64,000 bases of DNA from an uncultured bacterium. GTDB taxonomy: Bacteria > Planctomycetota > UBA8742 > UBA2392. Location: the NCBI GenBank assembly GCA_938014885.1, contig CALLQI010000021.1, positions 186,001-250,000 of the forward strand, in the 5' to 3' direction. The translations under genes and the position numbers were made by a program. The notes beneath the pieces are model-generated. The model worked only from the letters and a program-made list of their open reading frames with translations. It was not told the DNA's origin and made no database searches. Each line of letters opens with the position of its first letter. The stretch's first letter is position 1. Shown piece after piece: positions 43,630 through 52,485 of this stretch.

Positions 43630-44169
43630 ATGCGCTTGGCCGGGTTGCTGGGTTTGTTGCTGCTTTGTGGGGCTTTGCACGCTGCGGTGGCTTTGAAGCT
43701 TGACCTGGACTCGCTTACCGACAACGCGGTGCTGGTTGTTCGCGGCAAGCTGGAGTCCAAAGACGCTCGTTGGGATGCAGACCGTACCGGCATCTGGACG
43801 CACCACACGGTCAAGGTCGCCGAAACACTGAAGGGCGACCATGCGGATTCGCGCGAGTTCATCACCCGCGGCGGTGTCGTTGGCGACGTGGGCCAGCACG
43901 TGGCCGGTTCGGGCACTTTCACCGTAGGCAGCGAGTACGTCTTCTTCCTTTGGAAGGATGATTCCGACCGCTACCAGCTTGTGGGCATGGTGCAGGGCGC
44001 GTTTGCGGTCACTGAAGAAAACGGCGAAACCCGGGTGAGCAACAGCTTCAGCGGCCTCACGTTGGTGAAGGATGCGCAGCTTGCGCCTGAGGCAGACCGC
44101 ACGCCGCTGCGCTTCACGCTGGCGGATTTAAAGGCCAAGGTGGCCGCACGCGCGGAGGCCGGCAAGTGA
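43630..44169 (+). CDS. Exported hypothetical protein paired with the metalloprotease
   Basis: The 179-residue protein starts at ATG 43630 with a signal peptide (MRLAGLLGLLLLCGALHAAVA). The mature domain (DSLTDNAVLVVRGKLESKDARWD, IWTHHTVKVAETLKGDHADS, FTVGSEYVFFLWKDD, YQLVGMVQGAFAV) is a beta-rich fold seen in many Planctomycete and Myxococcus proteins that accompany secreted proteases; I recognise the pattern but not a named family. Its stop overlaps the metalloprotease start (GTGA), so they are translationally coupled. Confidence 0.75.
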   Translation: MRLAGLLGLLLLCGALHAAVALKLDLDSLTDNAVLVVRGKLESKDARWDADRTGIWTHHTVKVAETLKGDHADSREFITRGGVVGDVGQHVAGSGTFTVGSEYVFFLWKDDSDRYQLVGMVQGAFAVTEENGETRVSNSFSGLTLVKDAQLAPEADRTPLRFTLADLKAKVAARAEAGK

Positions 44170-46475
44170 ACACCGCCCGCCGCCTGCTGCTGTGCCTGTG
44201 CGCCTGTGCGCTGCTGTTGGCGATCGGGCAGGGTGCCGACGCGTACATGAGCATTCGCGTGCCCAACGGCAACCCGGGCCAGGCCCTGGCCGTGCGCTGG
44301 GATTTGAACAACGTTGCACTGCGCCCGAACATCGCCAACCGGCGCGTGCTGTATGAGATCGACGACAAGGGCACGGTCGATGCGGCCGGTTTCATCGGGC
44401 CCATTAATGAGTTTGAAGCGATCCAGAACAGCTTCGCGGTGTGGCGCAATATCCATGAAAGTGAAATCGACTTCGAGTTCGCGGGCGCGACCACCAATGC
44501 CGTTACTAGCGCCACGGACAATCGCAACGTGCTGCGCTGGGTTGACGCCAACATTTCAGCGGGCGTGTTTGCGGTAACGATCACGACCTTCAACACGACA
44601 ACCGGGCAGATCACCGACGCGGACATGCAGCTCAATGACCGCGACTTCACGTGGGATGTGCTGGGCCCCACGGGCACACAAGGGCAGATCGGCCGCGCGA
44701 TGATTGAGCAGGTGGTGACGCACGAAATCGGGCACTTCATCGGGCTGGATCACCCGGCCAACAGTGCCTCGACGCTGTATTTCACGACGGGTGCCGGGCT
44801 GATCAACCAGGTCAGCCTGAGCGACGACGACCGCGCGCCGATCATCCAGAGTTACGCCCATCCGACCAACACCGCTGACCTTGGCACCGTGCAGGGCAGC
44901 GTGACCAGCAGCGGCAACGGTGTGTTCGGGGTGCAGGTGGTGCTTATTGACGTGTCAACAGGCCGCAACGTAATCGGCCACGTCACGGAAGGCACGCCGG
45001 GGCCGTTCACTCTGGGCAACTTCGAAATCGTGAACGTGCCGCCGGGCAACTACATGGCATTTGCGCTGGCGAGCGTGCCGTCAGTGCTGGGCACGTATTA
45101 CTCGAGTTCATTCACGAACTTCTACCCGATTCTGCATGGCGTGCCGGTGGGCACGGTTGGCCCGCCAACGCTGGTCAATGTAGCCGCCGGTGCAACGACC
45201 AGCGGCGTGACGATTGCGCTGCCCGCGGCCTCACAGAACCCGCATGAGCCCGACAGCGGCACCAGCAACGCGACGAGCATCGGCAACGGCGACGCCACGG
45301 TCTCGACGATTTCGCCGGCGACGGATGAGGACTGGTACCAGTTCACGACCACGCAGGCATCGCAGCAGGTTCGCATCCGGGTGCTCAGCGACGCGTTCGG
45401 CTTTCCGCTGAACCCGACCCTGACCTTGTATGACACCAACGGCACCACGGTGCTGGTCAGCCCCGAGTTCGGCGACCCGGCCTATGTTGCCAGCGCCAAC
45501 GACCGTGACAGCACGGCCTACGACGCCAGCGGGCCGGACTTTGACGCGGAAATCGTGCGCGTGATGGCGACGCCGGGCACATACTTCTTCAAGGTCGCCA
45601 GCCGCATCGGCGTCAGCACCGGGCGCTATGTATTGATGCTTGAGCTTGAGGGCGTTGACACCACCGCCGACACCAACGTCAGCGGCATCAGCGCCAGCGC
45701 GGCCGGCATCGCGGCCAACAGCGGCGGCAATTTCACGGTGACGGTGACGCCGCGCAATGCGTTCAGCCGCGACCTGAACGCGCCCAGCACGTACACCGTC
45801 GAGTTGCTGGATGTGACGGGCACGCCGGTGGTGCTGCAAACAATCACGAACGGGACGACACCCTTCAATTTCACGGTGACCGCGCAGACCACGGCGCAAC
45901 TGGTGCGCTACGGCGCGCGCATCGCGGGGCAACCGATCACGGCCACGGTGGAAGTCAGCCACTACGGCGCAATCTCGACCACAAACAGCCGCATTGTGCT
46001 GCTTGAGAGTACGCTGAACGCCAATGGCTATGACCGCATCCCGCTTGTGATTGAGGTTCGCGACGGCGGCAACAACCTGAGGCCCGACGCCACGCAGGCG
46101 GTCACAGTCAGCACGACCACAGGCACCCTTGACAACGGCAGCGTGCAGGGAGCCAGCAACGTGGCGGCGGTGCTGGATGCGGCAAGCGGCGTCTGGCGGA
46201 TTGAGCTGGTGGCGCCGACGAGCGTCGGCACGGCCACAGTGACGGCGTTTGTGAACGCGGTACAGATCGACAGCAAGCAGGTCACGATCTTGCCGCGCGC
46301 GACGGGCACCGGCAGCCAACCGCCCACCAATGGCGGCGGTGGGGGCGATGATGACGACAGCGGCGGCTGCGTGTCGGCGCACGCCGGCCCGGCCGGGTTG
46401 CTTGTGCTGGCATTGCTGGCGTGGCGCGCGCGCAGGCGGCGTGTTGCGTTGACTTCCCAATGCATGGCCCGCTGA
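44166..46475 (+). CDS. Secreted matrixin-type zinc metalloprotease with PPC domain and sorting tail
   Basis: The 769-residue protein has a signal peptide (residues 1-27), a metallopeptidase domain with the zinc motif HEIGHFIGLDH (His186, Glu187, His190, His196), a carboxypeptidase-like beta domain (about 235-330), a pre-peptidase C-terminal (PPC) domain (about 355-500: ATDEDWYQFTTTQ, YFFKVASRIG) and beta-sandwich repeats. The C-terminus is Gly/Asp-rich, then SGGC, a hydrophobic helix and RARRRR: the layout of MYXO-CTERM or Synerg-CTERM-like sorting tails. It is exported and probably cell-surface processed. GTG 44166 overlaps the previous stop. Confidence 0.88.
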   Translation: MNTARRLLLCLCACALLLAIGQGADAYMSIRVPNGNPGQALAVRWDLNNVALRPNIANRRVLYEIDDKGTVDAAGFIGPINEFEAIQNSFAVWRNIHESEIDFEFAGATTNAVTSATDNRNVLRWVDANISAGVFAVTITTFNTTTGQITDADMQLNDRDFTWDVLGPTGTQGQIGRAMIEQVVTHEIGHFIGLDHPANSASTLYFTTGAGLINQVSLSDDDRAPIIQSYAHPTNTADLGTVQGSVTSSGNGVFGVQVVLIDVSTGRNVIGHVTEGTPGPFTLGNFEIVNVPPGNYMAFALASVPSVLGTYYSSSFTNFYPILHGVPVGTVGPPTLVNVAAGATTSGVTIALPAASQNPHEPDSGTSNATSIGNGDATVSTISPATDEDWYQFTTTQASQQVRIRVLSDAFGFPLNPTLTLYDTNGTTVLVSPEFGDPAYVASANDRDSTAYDASGPDFDAEIVRVMATPGTYFFKVASRIGVSTGRYVLMLELEGVDTTADTNVSGISASAAGIAANSGGNFTVTVTPRNAFSRDLNAPSTYTVELLDVTGTPVVLQTITNGTTPFNFTVTAQTTAQLVRYGARIAGQPITATVEVSHYGAISTTNSRIVLLESTLNANGYDRIPLVIEVRDGGNNLRPDATQAVTVSTTTGTLDNGSVQGASNVAAVLDAASGVWRIELVAPTSVGTATVTAFVNAVQIDSKQVTILPRATGTGSQPPTNGGGGGDDDDSGGCVSAHAGPAGLLVLALLAWRARRRRVALTSQCMAR

Positions 46476-46488
46476 TTACGCTTCGTGC

Positions 46489-46956
46489 ATGACCGTCTTC
46501 CGGGCATACGACCATCGGCGCGACGCAGCTGCATTTCGCGCGCTGAACCAGCGCACCTTTCGCGATTCGGTGCCCCCGGGCGAGCCCGTGGACGAGGCCG
46601 AGTTCCGCAAGCACCACGCCTGGCTGCTGGAACACTTCGCTCCGCAGGACCCCGCGCGCAGCACGGTGTTTGTGGCCGAGGTGGACGGGCAATATGCGGG
46701 TCACATCTGGATCGGCACGCAGACGGACTTCTTCACGCGGCGTGTCGACCCGTGGATCTTCGATATCAGCGTGCTGCCCGAATTCCGGCGCAAGGGCATA
46801 GCGCGCGGCCTGCACGACCACGCTTTGAAGCACTTGCGCGCAACGCGGCAAGCCACCGTGGGCCTGCAGGTGATGGCGCACAATGACGTGGCGGCCAAGT
46901 TCTACGCCAAGCTGGGCTACAAGGCGCGGGCAAGCAGCCTGGTGCGGAAGGTGTAG
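46489..46956 (+). CDS. GNAT-family N-acetyltransferase
   Basis: The 155-residue enzyme has the GNAT core: strand beta4 (DPWIFDISVLPEFRRKGIARGL, about 85-106) with the acetyl-CoA pyrophosphate loop RRKGIA, and the C-terminal NDVAAKFYAKLGYKARAS with the conserved Tyr. It acetylates an amine on a small molecule or protein; the substrate is not predictable. It begins 13 bases after the metalloprotease gene. Confidence 0.88.
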   Translation: MTVFRAYDHRRDAAAFRALNQRTFRDSVPPGEPVDEAEFRKHHAWLLEHFAPQDPARSTVFVAEVDGQYAGHIWIGTQTDFFTRRVDPWIFDISVLPEFRRKGIARGLHDHALKHLRATRQATVGLQVMAHNDVAAKFYAKLGYKARASSLVRKV

Positions 46957-46985
46957 TGCCCGGTTTCTCTGTTTGCTCGTTTCAC

Positions 46986-47014
46986 TTGCTTCCTGACACA
47001 CTGGGCATTACCAT
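46986..47014 (+). promoter_or_regulatory. Possible promoter of uppS
   Basis: TTGCTT (46986-46991), 17 bases, TACCAT (47009-47014), 33 bases before the uppS ATG. Confidence 0.35.
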
Positions 47015-47046
47015 TACCGCGGTCACTTTGTCCCAAAGAGTAAGCG

Positions 47047-47778
47047 ATGAACCTGCCCCCGCCTCGACACATCGCGATCATCATGGACGGCAACGGCCGC
47101 TGGGCTGAGGCCCGGGGCATGCGCCGCGTGCGCGGCCACGAAAGCGGCATCGACAGCGTGCGCAATATCAGCGAAGAGTGCGCGCGGCTGGGCGTTGAGC
47201 AGCTTACACTATACGCCTTCAGCGAAGAGAACTGGCGCCGCCCGCGCCTCGAGATCGAATTCCTGATGCGCATGCTGAAGCGCTTCCTGGTCAAGGAACG
47301 CGACACGCTGATGCGCAACAACATGCGCTTTGGCGCCATTGGCCGCCTGGAACGCCTGCCCGCCGACGTGCGACGTGAGTTGCAGCGCACAACCGAGTTC
47401 GCCGCCGGCAACACCGGCACGCGCCTTTGCCTGGCGCTGAGCTACGGCGGCCGCTCTGAGCTGGTCGATGCGATGCGCCGCATTGCCGAAGAAGTCGCTT
47501 CAGGCAAGCGCAAACCCGGTGAAATCGACGAAGCGCTGGTGACGGCGAATCTGTACCAGCCCGACATGCCGGAGCCTGACCTTGTGATCCGCACCGCCGG
47601 CGAAATGCGCGTCAGTAACTTCCTGCTGTGGCAAATCAGCTACGCCGAGCTGTACGTGACGGACACGCTGTGGCCGGACTTCCGCGCCGAGCATCTGCAC
47701 GCCGCCATCGCCGACTATCATCGCCGCGAGCGCCGCTTTGGCGGGCTGAAGGCCGCGCCGGCCAAGTCGGCAATCTGA
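47047..47778 (+). CDS. uppS: Isoprenyl transferase (undecaprenyl diphosphate synthase)
   Basis: The 243-residue cytosolic enzyme elongates farnesyl diphosphate with isopentenyl diphosphate in the cis configuration to make the lipid carrier for peptidoglycan and glycan synthesis. The signature MDGNGRWA with catalytic Asp14, RGHESGID, LTLYAFSEENWRRP and RTAGEMRVSNFLLWQISYAEL are all present and the length is normal. Its product is the carrier on which the peptidoglycan substrates of the two L,D-transpeptidases and possibly the glycosyltransferase depend. Usual neighbours (cdsA, dxr) are absent. Confidence 0.95.
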   Translation: MNLPPPRHIAIIMDGNGRWAEARGMRRVRGHESGIDSVRNISEECARLGVEQLTLYAFSEENWRRPRLEIEFLMRMLKRFLVKERDTLMRNNMRFGAIGRLERLPADVRRELQRTTEFAAGNTGTRLCLALSYGGRSELVDAMRRIAEEVASGKRKPGEIDEALVTANLYQPDMPEPDLVIRTAGEMRVSNFLLWQISYAELYVTDTLWPDFRAEHLHAAIADYHRRERRFGGLKAAPAKSAI

Positions 47779-47857
47779 CCCTGATGTGACCCTGGGCTGG
47801 ATGCAATTGCACAACGGACTGTTGTGTGTTCTGATTTGCGGCTCATTCGGAGGCGTC

Positions 47858-48505
47858 ATGCTCAATCACGTACTGCTGCCCGTGCGTCATGCGGTGACTT
47901 ACCCCGCGATGCAGGAGCGCCTGAACCTGCTGCTGACGGAGCGCGCGCGGCCGGGCTCTGACAAGGCCGCAATCGACCGGCGCATCTGGGACCTGTACGG
48001 CGAAACCTGGGCGATCATGTTCACGGACTTGGCGGGCTTTTCCCGCCATGTGGCCGCATTTGGCGTGTGCCATTTCCTGCAGGTGATTGCCGAGAGCTTC
48101 CGGGTGCAGATCCCGATCATCGAGCGCCATGACGGCGTGCTGCTGAAAGTTGAAGGCGACAGCATGATGGTGCTGTTCCGCAAGCCCGACAGCGCGCTGG
48201 CTTGCGCAATCGCGATGCAAAACGCGAACCACGCCTACAACGCCGACCGCCCCGACGAAGAAAAGCTGATCATGAGCATCGGGCTGGGCTATGGCCGCGT
48301 GTTGCGCTTTGGCGACCAGGACGTGTACGGGCAGGAAGTGAACGTGGCCTGCAAGCTGGGTGAAGACCTGGGCAAGCACTGGGACATTCGCATGTCGGCC
48401 GACTTCCAAGCGGCCGTGGCAGCCACGCCGGGGCTGAAATGCAAACCCAGCGAGGAAGTGCCGGCTGGCACGAAGATGGCGTGGCTGGTCGATTACGCCA
48501 AGTGA
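47858..48505 (+). CDS. Adenylate/guanylate cyclase domain protein
   Basis: The 215-residue protein starts at ATG 47858 with GGAGG upstream; an earlier GTG is possible. From about residue 47 it has a class III cyclase domain: MFTDLAGFSRHVAAF with the first metal Asp, LKVEGDSMMVLFRKPD with the second Asp, and IGLGYGRVLRFGDQDVYGQEVNVACKL, where the Asn of the transition-state motif is retained but the usual downstream Arg position reads Lys. It could make cAMP or cGMP, or serve as a nucleotide sensor. No regulatory domain is attached. Confidence 0.85.
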   Translation: MLNHVLLPVRHAVTYPAMQERLNLLLTERARPGSDKAAIDRRIWDLYGETWAIMFTDLAGFSRHVAAFGVCHFLQVIAESFRVQIPIIERHDGVLLKVEGDSMMVLFRKPDSALACAIAMQNANHAYNADRPDEEKLIMSIGLGYGRVLRFGDQDVYGQEVNVACKLGEDLGKHWDIRMSADFQAAVAATPGLKCKPSEEVPAGTKMAWLVDYAK

Positions 48506-48636
48506 ACCCGTGCGCCGCGTACGATGATTTCCGAAAACGCTGACTCCTGCGCCGGAATGCAATAACCAATTGCCTCGTCAGAAGTTACGTTCGAATTCGT
48601 GCGTTTGCCGGTTTGTACGATTTCGAACAGATTCAC

Positions 48637-48664
48637 TTGCTACCCGGGGCGGTGGTTGTAACCT
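48637..48664 (+). promoter_or_regulatory. Possible promoter of the Ig-domain gene
   Basis: TTGCTA (48637-48642), 16 bases, TAACCT (48659-48664), about 112 bases before the ATG at 48777. The rest of the 271-base gap has no feature I recognise. Confidence 0.35.
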
Positions 48665-48776
48665 TTCTTACGCGTAGAACTTCACTTGGGAGTGGTACTT
48701 CCTGACGTGGCCACCGGCCACAGGTTCGCGTGTATCCGCTGGCACAGCGGTCTGTTCTCTGGGAGGGGGACTGGGT

Positions 48777-51700
48777 ATGGGGAATTCCATGATCGAGGTA
48801 CGGAAGGGCGCGCGCCTGTGGATGGCGGCCGCGATGTTGTTGTTTATGGGGCTTGCGACCGGGCTGAGTGCCCAGCAGCAACAGTTCCCGGGCACGACCC
48901 TGCCTACGGGCTGGTCGATGTCGCCGGGCAACGTGAGCGCACTGTGGGCCGTTGACGGCAACCCGACGGTTACGCCGTACCAGTCCACGGCGATCACGCC
49001 CTATCGCAGCGCGCCATCGTCGTTGAATTACAACAACGGCAGCAACTGCTACAACGGCGTGCAGAATTCAGGCGGCGTGATGAGCGAGATTTACGACGTC
49101 ACGTACGCCAGTGCCCCGCAGCTTCAGTTCTGGCACATGATCCACCACTACTACACCTATTACTGCTCGTACTACGGCTGGAACTACTACCACATCAAGA
49201 CGGTCCGCATTTGGGACGTGAACCGCACCACGATGCACTACAGCCAGGAGTTCTGCTGCGCGAACTACCTGTGCAACTGGACCCAGGCGACGGTTCCGCT
49301 CCAGAAGCAATGGGGCCAGATTCGCGTTGAGTTCCACTTCGGCAACACCTACTGGTACTCGACCAATGACCAGTACTCGGCCGGCTGGTTCATTGACGAC
49401 GTGGAAGTTACCGGCCTCACGCCGCCAAGCCTGACGATCAGCAACGCGATGGACCTGGGTGCCACTACGGTGAACCAGGCCTTCAACCTGCAGTTCAACG
49501 CGGTTTACGGCACGGCGCCCTACACGGCTTGGGCGATCACGGGCGGCGCGCTGCCGCCGGGCTTGACGCTTAGCCCGACTACCGGTGCCCTTTCGGGTAC
49601 CCCGACCAACTCCGGCAAGTACGGCTTCACCGTGCGCGTGACGGACAGCGCCGCAGCCCAGGAGTCCAAGTTCTTCAAGCTTACTGTCGCACGACCTGCG
49701 GGTTACACGCAGCCAGGGGCGCAGAATATCCCCTTTGAGGATGACTTCTTCTTGGATAAAGGGTGGATGTTCGCGACCAATACAGGTGCGCTGACAGCCA
49801 CATCCGCCGGCGGCTGGGAGCGCGGCTACGCCGTGGCCAGCACCAAGGCCAATCCCAGCGAATACGGCGACCCGGGCGTTGATCACAGCGCCAGTGCCGA
49901 CAACTTCCTCATGGGCGTGAACATTGGCGGGCCGTGGAACACGGTCCCCGGCGTCACGATCAACACCTGGTATTACGTAGTCAGCCCGGAAATCAATGTG
50001 GCCGGATTCCAGCTGCTGGAATGGAACTTCTGGCGCTGGGTGAACGCGTACTACTACTACGTGAACTCGTGGGCCGAGTACCAGAACCCGTTCACGGGTG
50101 CCTGGGTAAAGATCTGGGAGCCCACGTACAGCGACAACTACAACAACCAGTGGCTTGAGCAGAAGCACGACATCAACTTCGGCTCGGTGCCCGGTGCCGG
50201 TGCCAAGACGCGCCTGCGATTCGGCTGGCGCTACACGACATCGTCAGCCAGTTACTACTCGGGCGGCTTTAACGTGGACGACGTGCGCCTGCTGGAGAAA
50301 CCGCAGCCGGGCGTACTCGTGGCCAACACCTTCCAGGTTCACAGCACACAGCAGGTGGGCAGCAGCCCCAAGGTCTACGTCGGCAACACCTACCCGGTGA
50401 TCCTGACGGTGACCAACAACAGCCCGTATGCGATTCACATCAACTCAGTGACCTACCTGTTCCACCTTAGCGGCATCCCGGAAAACGTCGGTCACCTGAC
50501 GTTTGCCACCACGCCGTCTACGGCAAACCCGTGGATCGTGCCGGCCAGTGCCACCAACTTCTCGTTATCATCCGTAGCGACACCAAACATACAGTTCGTG
50601 TGTACAGGGTTAGCAAGTTACGGAAACGGCACCTCCGTGGTGTTCCACATGGAGATGTTCGGCAAAGAGCAAGGCCCCGGCGCGCCCAACGTGCGTGCGA
50701 CCCTGACCAACACCCAGACTGACCCCTGCGGTGACGAAGTCATCTCCGTGTTCACCACGCCGGCCCTGGCAATCACTGACCCGGTGCAGCTGCCGGACGC
50801 CAGCCTGAACCAGGCCTACAGCTACACTTTCACCGCACAGTACGGCACGCCGCCGTACGTGAACTGGGGTGCCTCAGGCCTGCCGTCGTGGCTGAGCTTC
50901 GACGCAGGCAACAAGCGCGTCTACGGTACGCCTACACCGGCTGACGTGCCGGCGCCGCCGCAGACCTTTAACTTCACCATCAGCGTGCAGGACAGCGCCA
51001 CGCCTGCCGCCAACGCCAACAAGCAGTTCAGCTTGACGGTCAAGAACACTGGCCCCACGCCGCTGCAGATCGTGACGCAAAGCCAGATGCCCAACGCCAC
51101 TGAGCAATCTCCGTACGCGGCCGTGACGTTCAACGCCGCGGGTGGCACGCCAGCCTATACTTGGGCGATGGTCGGCGGTACCCTTCCGGGCGGCATCACC
51201 TTCACCGCGGGCACGGCGACGTTGCAGGGTACACCCAATGCGGGCACCAGCGGCTCATACACCTTCCAGATTCGAGTAACGGACAGTGTGGCCGCGCAAG
51301 TCACCCGTACCTTCTACCTGAACGTGCTGCCTGCGAACCTGCAGGTTGCCATCACGACGCCGACCACGCCGGGCGCCACGGGTGCTCCGCCGTCCGGGCT
51401 GGAAACCTCGCCGTACAATGGCGGTACGTTCTTCCAGTTTGATGCCGATGGCGGTTTTGTCGGTGTGGCCCCGAATGAGTACCAATGGAGTGTCGTGTCG
51501 GGCTCAATCCCGACCGGCCTGGTGTTTGAGCCGGAAACCGGCCGCCTGAGCGGCGTGCCGACCACGGCCGGCGTGTACACCTTCACGCTGCGCGCAAGTG
51601 ACGGCGGCTTCCCGCCCAGTGTCGGGCAGGCCCAGTTCCAGATTACCGTGGACCCGCTGGTCCCGGCGCCGTTGCAGATCATGACGCCTTCGGCGCTGGC

Positions 51701-52427
51701 ACAGGGTGCGGAAGGCAATCCGTATGCGGTGACGATGGAAGCCCAGTATGGCGTCACGCCGTACTCGTGGGCGATCAAGACCGGCAGCACCCTGCCGCTG
51801 GGCTTGGCCATCAGCTCGCAGACGGGCACCATCTCGGGCGTGATTGAGACCGGCCAGGCGGCCTCACCGAGCCAGGTGTTTACGTTCACGGTGGAAGTGA
51901 CCGACAGTGCCGCAACACCGGAAGTTGCCGAAAAGACGTTCACGCTGGAAATCGTGGCGTTCGTGGTCGGGCCGCTGGGCATTTTGACGGACCAGAACCT
52001 GCCGCAGGGTGGCGTCCAGAACCCGTACAGCGTCACGCTGCGCGCCACGGGCGGCAACCCGGTTGACCCGCAGGCCCCGTACCAGTGGACAGTGCAGGCC
52101 GGCTCTAACCTGCCATCAGGCCTGTTCCTGAACATCAACGGTCGCCTTGACGGCATCCCGGGCAACGGCACCGCCGGTGATCACAGCTTCACGGTTGAGG
52201 TTTCGGACGGCTCAGGCAACTACGCCACCCGTACCTTCAACCTGCAGATCAACGGTTACCCGACTGATCCGGGTGGTGCCGGCACGGTTGAGGCCGGGTC
52301 ACGCCGCACGCGTACGGTTCCGTTCTGGGAGTCATGCTCGATCGGCGCTAGTGCCGGTGCGATGCCGCTGGCTCCGCTGCTGGCGATGTTCGGTGTGGCA
52401 CTGCTGCGCCGCCGTCGCAAGCAGTAA
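48777..52427 (+). CDS. Giant surface protein with six Ig-like (He_PIG) domains and sorting tail
   Basis: The 1216-residue protein starts at ATG 48777 behind GGGAGGGGG. It has a signal peptide (about 15-35), an aromatic/Asn-rich N-terminal domain, one He_PIG domain (about 215-310), a second Tyr/Trp-rich globular region (about 320-510, a lectin-like beta fold repeated from the first), then five more He_PIG domains (about 660-1180) with the hallmark pattern LPPGLTLSPTTGALSGTPT. The C-terminus reads WESC, Gly/Ala, a hydrophobic helix and LLRRRRKQ, like the metalloprotease tail. Probably a surface adhesin or matrix protein; a terminator follows. Confidence 0.88.
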   Translation: MGNSMIEVRKGARLWMAAAMLLFMGLATGLSAQQQQFPGTTLPTGWSMSPGNVSALWAVDGNPTVTPYQSTAITPYRSAPSSLNYNNGSNCYNGVQNSGGVMSEIYDVTYASAPQLQFWHMIHHYYTYYCSYYGWNYYHIKTVRIWDVNRTTMHYSQEFCCANYLCNWTQATVPLQKQWGQIRVEFHFGNTYWYSTNDQYSAGWFIDDVEVTGLTPPSLTISNAMDLGATTVNQAFNLQFNAVYGTAPYTAWAITGGALPPGLTLSPTTGALSGTPTNSGKYGFTVRVTDSAAAQESKFFKLTVARPAGYTQPGAQNIPFEDDFFLDKGWMFATNTGALTATSAGGWERGYAVASTKANPSEYGDPGVDHSASADNFLMGVNIGGPWNTVPGVTINTWYYVVSPEINVAGFQLLEWNFWRWVNAYYYYVNSWAEYQNPFTGAWVKIWEPTYSDNYNNQWLEQKHDINFGSVPGAGAKTRLRFGWRYTTSSASYYSGGFNVDDVRLLEKPQPGVLVANTFQVHSTQQVGSSPKVYVGNTYPVILTVTNNSPYAIHINSVTYLFHLSGIPENVGHLTFATTPSTANPWIVPASATNFSLSSVATPNIQFVCTGLASYGNGTSVVFHMEMFGKEQGPGAPNVRATLTNTQTDPCGDEVISVFTTPALAITDPVQLPDASLNQAYSYTFTAQYGTPPYVNWGASGLPSWLSFDAGNKRVYGTPTPADVPAPPQTFNFTISVQDSATPAANANKQFSLTVKNTGPTPLQIVTQSQMPNATEQSPYAAVTFNAAGGTPAYTWAMVGGTLPGGITFTAGTATLQGTPNAGTSGSYTFQIRVTDSVAAQVTRTFYLNVLPANLQVAITTPTTPGATGAPPSGLETSPYNGGTFFQFDADGGFVGVAPNEYQWSVVSGSIPTGLVFEPETGRLSGVPTTAGVYTFTLRASDGGFPPSVGQAQFQITVDPLVPAPLQIMTPSALAQGAEGNPYAVTMEAQYGVTPYSWAIKTGSTLPLGLAISSQTGTISGVIETGQAASPSQVFTFTVEVTDSAATPEVAEKTFTLEIVAFVVGPLGILTDQNLPQGGVQNPYSVTLRATGGNPVDPQAPYQWTVQAGSNLPSGLFLNINGRLDGIPGNGTAGDHSFTVEVSDGSGNYATRTFNLQINGYPTDPGGAGTVEAGSRRTRTVPFWESCSIGASAGAMPLAPLLAMFGVALLRRRRKQ

Positions 52428-52442
52428 GCTTGACTCAAACAC

Positions 52443-52469
52443 AAAGGGCGCCCCTCGGGGCGCCCTTTT
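52443..52469. terminator. Terminator between convergent genes
   Basis: Stem AAAGGGCGCCC/GGGCGCCCTTT with loop CTCG and a following TTTTC; it lies 16 bases after the Ig-domain gene and 17 bases before the end of the SH3 gene. Confidence 0.9.
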
Positions 52470-52485
52470 CTTGTTTCGGAATGGC

